DNA of 6,950 bases, from positions 36,545-43,494 of the forward strand of contig PMNQ01000251.1 in NCBI GenBank assembly GCA_003162555.1. Direction: 5' to 3'. The notes beneath the pieces are model-generated. The model was not told where the DNA came from. It did not search any database and was given only the letters and a program-made list of their open reading frames with translations. This stretch comes from Gammaproteobacteria bacterium. GTDB taxonomy: Bacteria; Pseudomonadota; Gammaproteobacteria; Steroidobacterales; Steroidobacteraceae. This document shows, one piece after another, positions 1 through 6,878 of the stretch (position 1 is its first letter; every line of letters begins with the position of its first letter). The position numbers were made by a program, and so were the translations under genes.

Positions 1-1
1 A

Positions 2-3000
2 TGGGTCAGGGGACTGGGTGGATCTATCGTTTCGGCTGTCAACGTCACGGCCGGCGGCAACAACTACACCTCTGCCCCGAACGTCGTGTTCAACAACGGT
101 GGAACCGGCGGCACCGGTGCAACTGCTACCGCCGTCATCAGTGGCGGCGTATCGGCAGTCAATCTCAATACGTTCTTTGGCTTCATCGTTACAGGCGGCA
201 ACTACACCAGCGTGCCGACGGTGACCTTCAACGGTGGTGGCGGCAGCGGCGCGACAGCCAACGCTTCCCTGGGAATCAGTTCCGCGCTCGGCGTGAATGT
301 GAATAGCGCCGCTGGGTCCTACACCAATGTGGCGACCCCTGTCGTGACGTTCTCGTTGCCGGCCTGCACGCTCAACGGCACGTCATGTGTCCGCGCCACC
401 GGCACGGCGAACATGTCGAACAACACGTTGTCAAATGCGAACCGTCGAGTGACCGGCATAACCCTGACGAATCTCGGGGCCGGATACACCTCGCCGCCGA
501 CCATTACATTCAGCACGGGTCCGGCGACGGCTACCGTAACCAGCATGGGCGTCACAAATGTCAGCGTGACGGCTGCGGGTTCCGGCTACACCGCTGCGCC
601 CACCGTGGGCTTTGCGTGCGCCTGCACGCCGCTGATCCCGGCCTCTGCGTCGGCCAGGACTTCCGGCCCTGTCGTCGCGGTGAACGTCACCAATGGTGGC
701 AGCAACTACACCACTGGCACGCCAGTCGTCAGCTTCACTGGTGGCGGCGGTAGCGGTGCCGCAGCGACGGCTGTCGTCAGCAAGTCGGGCACCCTGACCA
801 TTACGGCACTAGGCCAGAAGGTCGTGCAGAACCCGAATTTCTCGGGCCCCAATGCAACCACTGCGCCCTACAACCAGAAGACCATCACCCGGAACTACAG
901 CTTTGGCAGCACGACCGGCACGGTTGCCCTTGTCGGTAGCGATGGCGTAGCGCGCAGCCTGACAGGCGTGACCTGGACGGACTCGAAGATCACCGGCAAC
1001 GTTCCGGGTGGATTGCCCAACTGCGCCATTACGCAGCGCGGCCAGGGACCGGCACAGTGCGGCGAGCTCCTCATCGTCCGAGGCGACAACGGCAAGCAAT
1101 CAATCGACACGGTTACCGTGACGGTTGGTGGCAGCGCGCCGTGGGTCGTCACCGCCAATGATCCCACCACCAACACGGGTGGCAGCGTGACGGCTCCGGC
1201 CGGCAAGACCTTTACAGACACTGGCCCAGCATTTGGCCGCATGTACTTCAGTCCGTTGCAGGCTGCCATCGACAACGCGTCGCCTGGCGACCTGATCATC
1301 GTGCAGCCGGGCACGTACCGCGAGAACCTGCTCATGTGGAAGCCCGTGCGCCTGCAGGGCGTGGGCGCCGCCTCGGTGTCGATCAATGCCGATGCGCATC
1401 CGGCCGGCAAGATGGACCAGTGGCGCCGGCAGGTGAACTGCATCTTCGGCCTTACCCTAGACGGGACGCCGAATCCAAACAATTCGGCCTTCAAGGGCAA
1501 CGATCCGAGCAACGCCTTCTACAGCTGCCCGACCGCCATGTACCTGCGCGCTGATCGCATTCCCTTCGAGGCGATCGTGGGTTGGGACGCGGCTGGCAAC
1601 GGCAACCTGGCGCAGGTGCTGCAGGAACCCACGCTGATGGGCGCCTATGAAGGCGCAGGCATCACGGTATTGGGTCGCGGCATGCGCGTTCCCACCTGCA
1701 ACGATCGGGTCTTCGGCGGCAACTGCCAGGGCGGGGTACAGGATTTCTGGGGCGTTCGCGCCACCGGCGGTCCGGGTGCCTTCACCGACGGCAGTGTGTA
1801 TCTCACCAACAGCAACGCCGATTGCGCCTCGAACCCGGGCAGCTCTGACGGCAATGACTACGGTACGGGCAACTTCAAGTGCAATCCGTCGCGCATTGAC
1901 GGCGTGTCGGTTCTCAACAGCTCGCAGGGTGGCGGCGCCGTGTTCATCCACGGCTGGAACCACAACCTGGAGGTGGGCAACACCCGCATCTCGGGCAACC
2001 ACGGCACGCTGGCTGGTGGCATCAACCTGGGCAATGGCGAAACGCCCGACTCATTCGTCAATGATGGCGTGGAGTGCGGCACCGGCCTGACGGGCGCGGC
2101 TGCGGTCATGCCGTGTCCGCCGATTCCGTTTGCGTCCAGCAACGGCCAGAACTATGGCGCCGTGACCAATGCGGCCATTCCGTTCCAGTGGAACGTCAAG
2201 GTTCGCATCCACCACAACATGATCTATGACAACGCATCAATCGGCGACGCGCTGTTCTCGGGCACACCGGCCGGAGCGGGCGCCATCACGATCAGTGCGG
2301 GTGCGGATGACTACCAGATCGACCACAACTGGATGTCCGGCAACATGAGCACGGGCGACGGCGGTGCCGTGCAGCACCTCGGCCTGAGCTTCAACGGCAA
2401 CATCAGCCACAACTACATCCTGTTCAACCAGAGCACCAACCCGACGCTGCCGACCAACGGTGGTGGCCTCATCATCGAGGGCGCCAACCTCGATCGCCAG
2501 CTCAATGGACAGGAGTGCGGCAGCACCACCGACCAGGACTGCCCGCCGGGACTTGGCGAAGGCGCAGGCAACTCGATCGTTGTCGATGGCAACCTGATCC
2601 TCGGAAACAGTGCGGAAAGCGGCAGTGGCGGCGGACTGCGACTCCAGCAGATCAATGGAGCCGAAGTGATCGCGTTCCCGCACGCACCTGATTTCGTCGC
2701 GCCGACGCGCAACAATCCGGGCAATGCAGGCTGGTACGACGTGACGGTGACCAACAACATCATCGTCAACAACGTCGCCGGCTGGGACGGTGGCGGTGTG
2801 TCGATGCAGGACGCGCTGAAGGCCACGTTCGTCAACAATACGGTGGCCTCGAACGACACGACGGCCACCGCCGGCGCGTTGTTCAAGACTTTGGGCGCCA
2901 TTAACGCGGCGTCGAATTCGCCGGGCTGCGATGCGCAGACCAACCCGCAGGCTCCGCAAAGCCCGAGTTGCACCGGCACCGCGGCTCAGCACGGCCCGCA

Positions 3001-5638
3001 GCCGGCTGGCCTCGTGACCATGGAAAATACGTTCAACATGGTCCATGCGCTGGCCACACTGGGGAACCAGACTGCCGTGACCTGCCCGGCAGGCTTCGGT
3101 TACACCGGCAGTGGTAATGCCGTCACTCCCGCCAGCAACCGGAATGATTGCCGCAAGCTCTCCAAGCCCATCCTCAAGAACGATCTGTTCTGGCAGAACC
3201 GCGCATTCAGCGTGGACGTGGTGGGATTGGGCGGCGGCATCCAGTCGCAGCAGAACCTGGTCGTGCTGACCCCGTTGCTGAACCAGGCTACGACCGGTGC
3301 CTGCTCGAGTTCCAACAACTACCGGGATATCGGCCTGCGCACGGATGATGTCACGTCGCTCGCCATCTCGCCGTCGGCCAACGGCCTGACGATTACCAAC
3401 TCCGTCTATACGTCGGATTGGCAGGGCGTCCTGACCGGCACGGCTAACACCGTCGGCGGGGCCACTCCAGTCGTGGCGCAGTACTGCAACGGCGCACGCG
3501 TGCCGCCGGAAAACTGCGCTTCACAGACGGGCTTGATCCAGCAGGGCAGCTGCAATGGCTACAACACGCCCGTCGGCTCCTCCGAGCGGCCGGGCACGAC
3601 CCAGCTGTTCCAGTTCAGTGGCATCCAGCCTGCCGCGACGGTCGATGAAGGCAATAACTGGCTCAACCTGGTCTACGGTCCGCTGACTCTGGGCAGACCG
3701 ACAGTTGCAGGCGGCTCGGCCAGTGCCGAGATGATGATCGCCTCGGGTCCGTTCGGCACGGTGTTGGGCGCCTACTCAATCCCGGGCGGCTCAAGCGCTG
3801 TTGGGCGTGGGACCAATGCCAATGTGCCGGCAACGACCAGTCGTGACTTCTTCGGCAATGCGCGCTCGACCAGCAACGATGCGGGCGCCGTGCAGCGCAC
3901 CACCGCGTCGTTCGCTTCAGTCCAGCCCTCCGCGCTGGACTTCGGTTCGGTCACGCTTAACCTGACGAGTTCGACGACGCCTCCGGCGCCGACGCAGACT
4001 TTGACGCTGACCTCGGGCGCGACGGCGATGACTGGCATCACCGTCACCTTCAATCCGACCACGGCCGGCTTCAGCAGGGCGGGTGGAAGTTGCGTCGCGA
4101 GCCTGGGTGCGAACGCTTCATGCACGATCATCGTGCAGTTCGCGCCCACGGTCGCGGGCTTCGTATCGCCGACCGTCACGGTCGCCAGCGCAACCGGTGG
4201 CCCGATCGCGGGCGGCACGGTGGCGTTGAGCGGTACGGGCGGCAAGGTGGACCTCGTGGTTTCGCCGCTGTCGCTGCAACTTGGCGATGCGTTCGTCGGA
4301 ACCAACAGCCCGACGCAGGTCGTGACGGTGACCAGCACCTCGACGGCGCCGGTCACAGGTATCGCCTTCAGCTTCACCGGTCCGTTCAACCGGGTGGCCG
4401 GTTCTACACCTCCAGCAACGGACTGCGGCAACACGCTGAACCCGGGTGCTAGCTGCACGGTGCAGGTGCGCTTCAGCCCGACCGCTGCGATCACCAGCAG
4501 CGGCACGGTCACGGGAGCGATGAACATTGCGGCAGGCGCTGGCTTCGTCATCAACCCGGCCTCCGTGCAGCTGAACGGCAACGCGCTGTTGCCCTCGGTC
4601 ACGCCGTCACCGCTGAACTTTGGCGATGTGGGCCTGGGAACCACGCCCACGCAGCTGCTGACGGTCGACAACGGCAACAACATCAACTCGAACAGCCTTG
4701 CGTTCCCGATCAGCGCCATCACGGTGAGCGGCGCGGGCTATTCGCGGGTGAACACTGGCACGTTCCCGGCTGGCGCTCTGAATTGCGGCGCAAGCCTGGA
4801 CCCGGGTGCCAAGTGCTCGGTGAAGGTGCAGTTCTCGCGCACTGCTGGCGCCGTGCCGACCACGGTGACGGGCTCGGTCGTCATCAAGGGCAATGCGTTG
4901 GGCGTCACGACGATTACCCCGGCGGGCGGCCTGGTGCTCACGGCCCGCAGCGTCGCAAAGGCCCTGACGGCGACGGTGGCTCCGAGCCCGTTGGACTTCG
5001 GCAATCAGACGGCAGGCACGACCAGTGCGTCGCAGGCCCTGACGTTGACCAACACCGGCAATGCTTCGCTGACCGGCCTGACCTACGCCTTTGGCGGCGG
5101 GTCAACCGGAATCTTCACGCAGCCAAGCGCGGGTGGCACCTGCGGCAATACGCTGGCTGCCGGCGCGAGCTGCACGTTCAACGTGCAGTTCTCGCCAACG
5201 GCGCTCGGTTCCTACTCCCGCACGTTGACGATTACCGGTACGGGCGCCACGATCGCTGGGTCGCCGGTCACATTGACGGGCGCAGGATCCGGACCCGCCG
5301 TGACCTTTACTTCCGCAACCTTCAACAACGCGGCAGGCGGAACGCTTGGTGGCGGCACACTGGCGTTTGGCAACACCGGCGGCAATGCCTCCAGCATCGT
5401 GACGCTGACCACGGGCGCCAACCCGGTGACCTTCGGAACCTCGACGCTGTCTGGCAGCGGCAGGTTCAGCCTGGGCGCAGACACCTGCTCCTACCTGACG
5501 GTCGCAGCGAATAGCACCTGCAAGATCAGGATCAACTTCAATGGGTCGCCCCCCAATAACAATCGCACCGGGATGCTGACGGTGATCGATTCCACCGGCG
5601 CACAGCTTGCGGTGCCGTTGAACCTGACGGGAAGTTGA
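2..5638 (+). CDS. Giant multidomain secreted/surface beta-helix protein (5' partial)
   Basis: The frame is open from the first complete codon at position 2 to the TGA at 5636-5638, giving 1878 visible residues; the true start and any signal peptide lie upstream of the window. The first start-like codon in this frame, GTG at 86, falls inside a repeat unit and is not a credible start. Domains in order are Gly/Thr-rich repeats (about 35-780), an Ig/IPT-like domain (about 788-1135), a parallel beta-helix (about 1244-3895) and five ASH-type Ig modules (about 3917-5635). Low charge, high Gly/Asn/Thr/Ser content and 34 cysteines suit an oxidised, extracytoplasmic protein. Proteins built this way are usually adhesins, matrix proteins or polysaccharide-binding or -cleaving proteins; which applies here is not shown, and I see no identifiable catalytic site. 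The C-terminus ends on a beta strand (LNLTGS) with no LPXTG, PEP-CTERM or autotransporter barrel, so the export route is unknown. Its reality is very secure; its function is not. Confidence 0.95.
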   Translation, partial: WVRGLGGSIVSAVNVTAGGNNYTSAPNVVFNNGGTGGTGATATAVISGGVSAVNLNTFFGFIVTGGNYTSVPTVTFNGGGGSGATANASLGISSALGVNVNSAAGSYTNVATPVVTFSLPACTLNGTSCVRATGTANMSNNTLSNANRRVTGITLTNLGAGYTSPPTITFSTGPATATVTSMGVTNVSVTAAGSGYTAAPTVGFACACTPLIPASASARTSGPVVAVNVTNGGSNYTTGTPVVSFTGGGGSGAAATAVVSKSGTLTITALGQKVVQNPNFSGPNATTAPYNQKTITRNYSFGSTTGTVALVGSDGVARSLTGVTWTDSKITGNVPGGLPNCAITQRGQGPAQCGELLIVRGDNGKQSIDTVTVTVGGSAPWVVTANDPTTNTGGSVTAPAGKTFTDTGPAFGRMYFSPLQAAIDNASPGDLIIVQPGTYRENLLMWKPVRLQGVGAASVSINADAHPAGKMDQWRRQVNCIFGLTLDGTPNPNNSAFKGNDPSNAFYSCPTAMYLRADRIPFEAIVGWDAAGNGNLAQVLQEPTLMGAYEGAGITVLGRGMRVPTCNDRVFGGNCQGGVQDFWGVRATGGPGAFTDGSVYLTNSNADCASNPGSSDGNDYGTGNFKCNPSRIDGVSVLNSSQGGGAVFIHGWNHNLEVGNTRISGNHGTLAGGINLGNGETPDSFVNDGVECGTGLTGAAAVMPCPPIPFASSNGQNYGAVTNAAIPFQWNVKVRIHHNMIYDNASIGDALFSGTPAGAGAITISAGADDYQIDHNWMSGNMSTGDGGAVQHLGLSFNGNISHNYILFNQSTNPTLPTNGGGLIIEGANLDRQLNGQECGSTTDQDCPPGLGEGAGNSIVVDGNLILGNSAESGSGGGLRLQQINGAEVIAFPHAPDFVAPTRNNPGNAGWYDVTVTNNIIVNNVAGWDGGGVSMQDALKATFVNNTVASNDTTATAGALFKTLGAINAASNSPGCDAQTNPQAPQSPSCTGTAAQHGPQPAGLVTMENTFNMVHALATLGNQTAVTCPAGFGYTGSGNAVTPASNRNDCRKLSKPILKNDLFWQNRAFSVDVVGLGGGIQSQQNLVVLTPLLNQATTGACSSSNNYRDIGLRTDDVTSLAISPSANGLTITNSVYTSDWQGVLTGTANTVGGATPVVAQYCNGARVPPENCASQTGLIQQGSCNGYNTPVGSSERPGTTQLFQFSGIQPAATVDEGNNWLNLVYGPLTLGRPTVAGGSASAEMMIASGPFGTVLGAYSIPGGSSAVGRGTNANVPATTSRDFFGNARSTSNDAGAVQRTTASFASVQPSALDFGSVTLNLTSSTTPPAPTQTLTLTSGATAMTGITVTFNPTTAGFSRAGGSCVASLGANASCTIIVQFAPTVAGFVSPTVTVASATGGPIAGGTVALSGTGGKVDLVVSPLSLQLGDAFVGTNSPTQVVTVTSTSTAPVTGIAFSFTGPFNRVAGSTPPATDCGNTLNPGASCTVQVRFSPTAAITSSGTVTGAMNIAAGAGFVINPASVQLNGNALLPSVTPSPLNFGDVGLGTTPTQLLTVDNGNNINSNSLAFPISAITVSGAGYSRVNTGTFPAGALNCGASLDPGAKCSVKVQFSRTAGAVPTTVTGSVVIKGNALGVTTITPAGGLVLTARSVAKALTATVAPSPLDFGNQTAGTTSASQALTLTNTGNASLTGLTYAFGGGSTGIFTQPSAGGTCGNTLAAGASCTFNVQFSPTALGSYSRTLTITGTGATIAGSPVTLTGAGSGPAVTFTSATFNNAAGGTLGGGTLAFGNTGGNASSIVTLTTGANPVTFGTSTLSGSGRFSLGADTCSYLTVAANSTCKIRINFNGSPPNNNRTGMLTVIDSTGAQLAVPLNLTGS
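35..780 (+). repeat. Array of at least six Gly-rich GGxxYTSxPTVxF protein repeats
   Basis: Degenerate tandem units lie within the N-terminal part of the giant protein. Each has a strand (VxxVxVTxGG), the core GxxYTSxPTVxF and often a tail GGGGSGATATA. Cores lie near 44-88 (GGNNYTSAPNVVF), 188-232 (GGNYTSVPTVTF), 302-353 (GSYTNVATPVVTF), 464-511 (GAGYTSPPTITF), 563-613 (GSGYTAAPTVGF) and 683-736 (GSNYTTGTPVVSF). The first unit begins almost at the left edge, so the array probably continues upstream. Units 3 and 5 carry Cys-containing insertions (positions 362-386 and 614-627). At DNA level only short blocks are shared, for example GGCGGCAAC(AAC)TACACC near 53 and 194, so the copies are old and diverged. 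Such repeats are common in large bacterial and phage surface proteins, where they form short beta modules. Confidence 0.85.
788..1135 (+). other. Ig/IPT-like beta-sandwich domain (protein domain)
   Basis: This encodes a segment of about 115 residues between the repeat array and the beta-helix. It runs ITRNYSFGSTTGTVAL, then LTGVTWTDSKITGNVPG, then CGELLIVRGDNGKQSIDTVTVTVGG. The order strand, 'VxWxDxxIxxxVP', 'GxLxVxxxxGKxSxxxxVxVxG' is the pattern of IPT/TIG-like Ig folds, in which a new property is asserted and the strand ends in VTVGG. Two cysteines (PNC and AQC, 11 residues apart, about 1021-1060) could form a disulfide. The segment most likely acts as a spacer or binding module presenting the beta-helix. 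The fold assignment rests on the motif pattern alone. Confidence 0.55.
1244..3895 (+). other. Right-handed parallel beta-helix, pectate-lyase-like fold (protein domain)
   Basis: The entry strand and cap are recognisable: LQAAIDNASPGDLIIVQPGTY (1256-1318) followed by RENLLMWKPVRLQGVGAAS is the typical start of DUF1565/pectin-lyase-fold proteins. The coil motif 'hxxNxIxxN' then recurs: VGNTRISGN (about 1972), IHHNMIYDN (2207), IDHNWMSGN (2318), ISHNYILFN (2402), VDGNLILGN (2582), VTNNIIVNN (2747), FVNNTVASN (2828) and LKNDLFWQN (about 3173). Between them sit Gly-rich turns followed by a second strand: GGAVQHLG, GGGLIIEG, GGGLRLQQ, GGGVSMQD. The segment ends with SAVGRGTN...TTSRDFFGNARS...DAGAVQ (3794-3895), close to the choice-of-anchor-Q ending. 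The fold fits polysaccharide lyases, hydrolases and non-enzymatic adhesins. No catalytic pattern stands out, so enzymatic activity should not be assumed. The helix is interrupted by Cys-containing loops. Confidence 0.8.
3917..5635 (+). repeat. Five tandem ASH / choice-of-anchor-D-like Ig modules (protein repeats)
   Basis: Five units of about 110-125 residues begin near 3920 (VQPSALDFGSV), 4247 (VDLVVSPLSLQLGDAFVG), 4589 (LPSVTPSPLNFGDVGLG), 4964 (LTATVAPSPLDFGNQTAG) and 5291 (GPAVTFTSATF). Each follows the choice-of-anchor-D/ASH plan: 'xPxxLxFGxxxxGTxSxxQxxTxTNTG', a middle strand, 'CxxxLxxGxSCxxxVxFxPT', and a final strand ending in LxGTG. The cysteine pair is C-x9-C in units 1-4 and C-x10-C in unit 5, so one disulfide per unit is likely. 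Unit 5 is the most diverged: it lacks the P-x-x-L-x-FG opening and reads GGTLAFGNTGGNASSIVTL instead. The array probably forms an extended stalk. In many proteins of this type a sorting signal follows, but here the stop codon comes directly after the last strand. Confidence 0.85.
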
Positions 5639-5661
5639 TCGGGCGCCAACGAGAGTAGAAT
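5635..5661 (+). promoter_or_regulatory. Candidate sigma70-like promoter ahead of the Spy-like gene
   Basis: TTGATC (5635-5640, overlapping the stop codon of the giant gene) and TAGAAT (5656-5661) match the -35 and -10 consensus at 4/6 and 5/6 positions. The spacer is 15 bp, shorter than the usual 16-18, which weakens the call. Transcription would start near 5667-5669, almost exactly at the first base of the perfect inverted repeat. The downstream gene would then have a hairpin leader. This is a sequence match only. Confidence 0.3.
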
Positions 5662-5665
5662 GGCA

Positions 5666-5697
5666 GTGCGGCTTGCAGAATCTTCTGCAAGCCGCAC
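5666..5697 (+). terminator. Perfect 15-bp inverted repeat; terminator-like or leader hairpin
   Basis: The arms GTGCGGCTTGCAGAA (5666-5680) and TTCTGCAAGCCGCAC (5683-5697) are exact reverse complements separated by only TC. In RNA the top pair or two would open to give a 4-6 base loop. It starts 27 bp after the stop of the giant gene and ends 19 bp before the favoured ATG of the next gene. Only TTT (5702-5704) follows, so it is not a canonical intrinsic terminator with a U tract. It may still cause termination, act as a 3'-end stabiliser of the long upstream mRNA, or form the 5' leader of the downstream mRNA. As double-stranded DNA it could also be an operator. The hairpin itself is certain; its role is not. 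Confidence 0.6.
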
Positions 5698-5716
5698 CGC
5701 GTTTCAGGCGACCAGG

Positions 5717-6208
5717 ATGACTCAGCAGGCAACCCACTCCAAGCGCCGCTTCCAAATCGGGGCAGCGCTTGCCGTGGCCGCACTGGTCGTTCACGTCGTT
5801 GCGGCACAAACTGCCGATTCGGTCGCCGGGGCAAACGCACCGAAGCATTATCGAGGCGGGCAGCCGCGCGCCAATGGCTCCAGGTCAACGGCGCTGGCCG
5901 ATCGGGTCCGGCTGATGTCAAAGGAACTGGATCTCGACACCAGTCAACAACAGCAGTTGACCGCCATCCTGATTGCGCAACGAGGGGAAGTCGCCAGGGC
6001 CTGGAGTGATCCGACCGTTCCGGCTGCGCTGCGCATCAGCGCAACGCAACGAATCAGCGAAAGAACCGGCGATCGCATTCGCGCCATATTGACCGATGGC
6101 CAACGCGAGAAATACATCAAGGTGCATCCTCGCGATACGCCGGTGGGCGCGCCGGGCGCCGATCTTGATAAGTGGATGGCCCCGGCTGCGGCGCGGGACG
6201 CGCACTGA
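5717..6208 (+). CDS. Spy/CpxP-like (LTXXQ) periplasmic protein
   Basis: The product is an exported protein of 163 residues. The N-terminus has a KRR n-region (residues 9-11) and a hydrophobic core IGAALAVAALVVHVVA (14-29), with likely signal peptidase I cleavage near AAQTA (29-33). The mature part has two helical motifs typical of the Spy/CpxP family: LDLDTSQQQQL (71-81) and ILTDGQREKY, containing the signature LTxxQ (125-129). Family members are small helical periplasmic chaperones or repressors of envelope-stress and metal-stress signalling. Which role applies here is unknown, and no metal-binding Cys or His cluster is visible. An ATG at 5660 in the same frame would add 19 residues encoded by the perfect hairpin; I prefer 5717 because it puts a normal signal peptide at the N-terminus and has a modest AGGCGA (5706-5711) upstream. 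The last residues (about 139-163) are Pro/Ala-rich and probably disordered. Family assignment is moderate, coding status high. Confidence 0.8.
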   Translation: MTQQATHSKRRFQIGAALAVAALVVHVVAAQTADSVAGANAPKHYRGGQPRANGSRSTALADRVRLMSKELDLDTSQQQQLTAILIAQRGEVARAWSDPTVPAALRISATQRISERTGDRIRAILTDGQREKYIKVHPRDTPVGAPGADLDKWMAPAAARDAH

Positions 6209-6371
6209 ACAGGCCCTGGGGCGTGCGGCGGACTACTGCCCATTGCCCAGCCGCAGAACCTAAGGTGTTGGGTGCAAGTCTTAACCAGGGTAATCCGCGA
6301 CCTGGTGCCTTGACGGTCGCGAGTGGCACAGGCAGTTTGGTCCATTGAACTCTATGGCAGGACACAATCAC
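6209..6371 (+). other. Intergenic gap with no convincing regulatory element
   Basis: This 163-bp gap separates the Spy-like gene from the next one. It holds a good -35-like TTGACG (6310-6315), but the sequence 17 bp on (CAGTTT) is a poor -10. An inverted repeat ACCAGG (6284-6289) / CCTGGT (6301-6306) with an 11-base loop is short. Near the upstream stop, CTGGG (6216-6220) can pair with CCCAG (6246-6250), but there is no T tract. The gap is long enough for a promoter of the downstream gene pair, though none can be named with confidence. Confidence 0.4.
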
Positions 6372-6860
6372 ATGCCCCGATCACCAACAACCCGCGCGCG
6401 GGCGAGCGCGGCCATGTGCGGCTTGTGCGTGGCCGCGGCGTTGCTCTCCGCCAGCACTGCCGCGGTGGCCGCCCCGAAGAAAGCCTCGCACTACGCGGCG
6501 GGCACCATGCCCGAGAAGGCGCGCACTTACTATGCGATGACCTGGGGTATTGACCAGATGTCGGCCAAACTCACGGAATCCGGCGCCCTGGTGCGTTTCT
6601 CCTATCGCGTGGTCGACGCCAAGCTGGCGCAGGTCCTGCAGGACAAGGCTGCGAGTCCGTCGATGCTCGATGAGGTGGCACACGCATCGCTCGTTGTGCC
6701 GACGCTGGAGAAAGTCGGGCCGCTGCGCCAGGCCATGTCGGTGGAAAATGGCAAGTCTTACTGGATGGCGTTCTCGAACAAGGGCAGCCCGGTCAAGCAT
6801 GGGCATCGTGTCAGCGTCTTGATCGGGCCGGCGCGTATTGACGGTCTGATAGTGCAGTAG
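6372..6860 (+). CDS. Exported protein of unknown function
   Basis: The product is 162 residues. ATG 6372 is preferred over the in-frame ATG 6354 and TTG 6345 because AGGA (6359-6362) sits 9 bases before it and the resulting N-terminus is a clean signal peptide: RSPTTRAR n-region, hydrophobic stretch of about residues 13-33, cleavage after AVA (31-33). The mature part starts APKKASHYAAG. It continues with an aromatic stretch YYAMTWGID, then ALVRFSYRVVD, SLVVPTLEKVGPLRQ, YWMAFSNKG and VSVLIGPARIDGLIVQ. The last strands suggest a small beta-rich domain. The sequence has the look of a conserved proteobacterial family, but I cannot attach a name or function. There is no lipobox (Cys 16 and 19 lie inside the hydrophobic segment). 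The next gene starts 18 bp downstream, so co-transcription is likely. Confidence 0.85.
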   Translation: MPRSPTTRARASAAMCGLCVAAALLSASTAAVAAPKKASHYAAGTMPEKARTYYAMTWGIDQMSAKLTESGALVRFSYRVVDAKLAQVLQDKAASPSMLDEVAHASLVVPTLEKVGPLRQAMSVENGKSYWMAFSNKGSPVKHGHRVSVLIGPARIDGLIVQ

Positions 6861-6866
6861 CGAAGC

Positions 6867-6872
6867 GGGAGA
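6867..6872 (+). promoter_or_regulatory. Ribosome binding site of the 3'-terminal gene
   Basis: GGGAGA lies 6 bases before ATG 6879, a near-ideal Shine-Dalgarno position. This supports the start of the truncated gene at the right edge. Confidence 0.6.
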
Positions 6873-6878
6873 GCGGCG

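Noticed and set aside
1..306. ATG-initiated frame starting at the first base
   Set aside because: It is rich in Arg, Gln and Trp and overlaps the repeat array, whose in-frame reading is clearly the giant protein.
2237..3046. A 269-codon open frame on the - strand
   Set aside because: Arg/Ala/Val-rich shadow translation opposite the beta-helix coding region, with no recognisable motif.
3772..4722. A 316-codon open frame on the - strand
   Set aside because: It lies fully antisense to the ASH modules of the giant gene. Thr/Val/Gly-rich, GC-biased codons leave the opposite frame open; it shows no domain, start context or neighbour support.
4783..5514. A 243-codon open frame on the + strand in another phase
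   Set aside because: Out-of-frame shadow of the fourth and fifth ASH modules, rich in Arg, His and Gln, typical of a shifted high-GC frame.
6211..6255. Terminator after the Spy-like gene, or a pseudoknot (CTGGG/CCCAG crossing TGCGG/CCGCA)
   Set aside because: The stems are 5 bp, which is expected by chance in GC-rich DNA, and no T tract follows.
6253..6306. Riboswitch-like stretch with GGGTGCAAGTC and a small inverted repeat
   Set aside because: The stems are only 4-6 bp, and no conserved core of a known riboswitch (for example a B12 box) could be recognised.
6310..6338. Promoter TTGACG with a -10 at CAGTTT
   Set aside because: The -35 is good, but the -10 matches the consensus at only two positions, and no better -10 lies at 16-18 bp.
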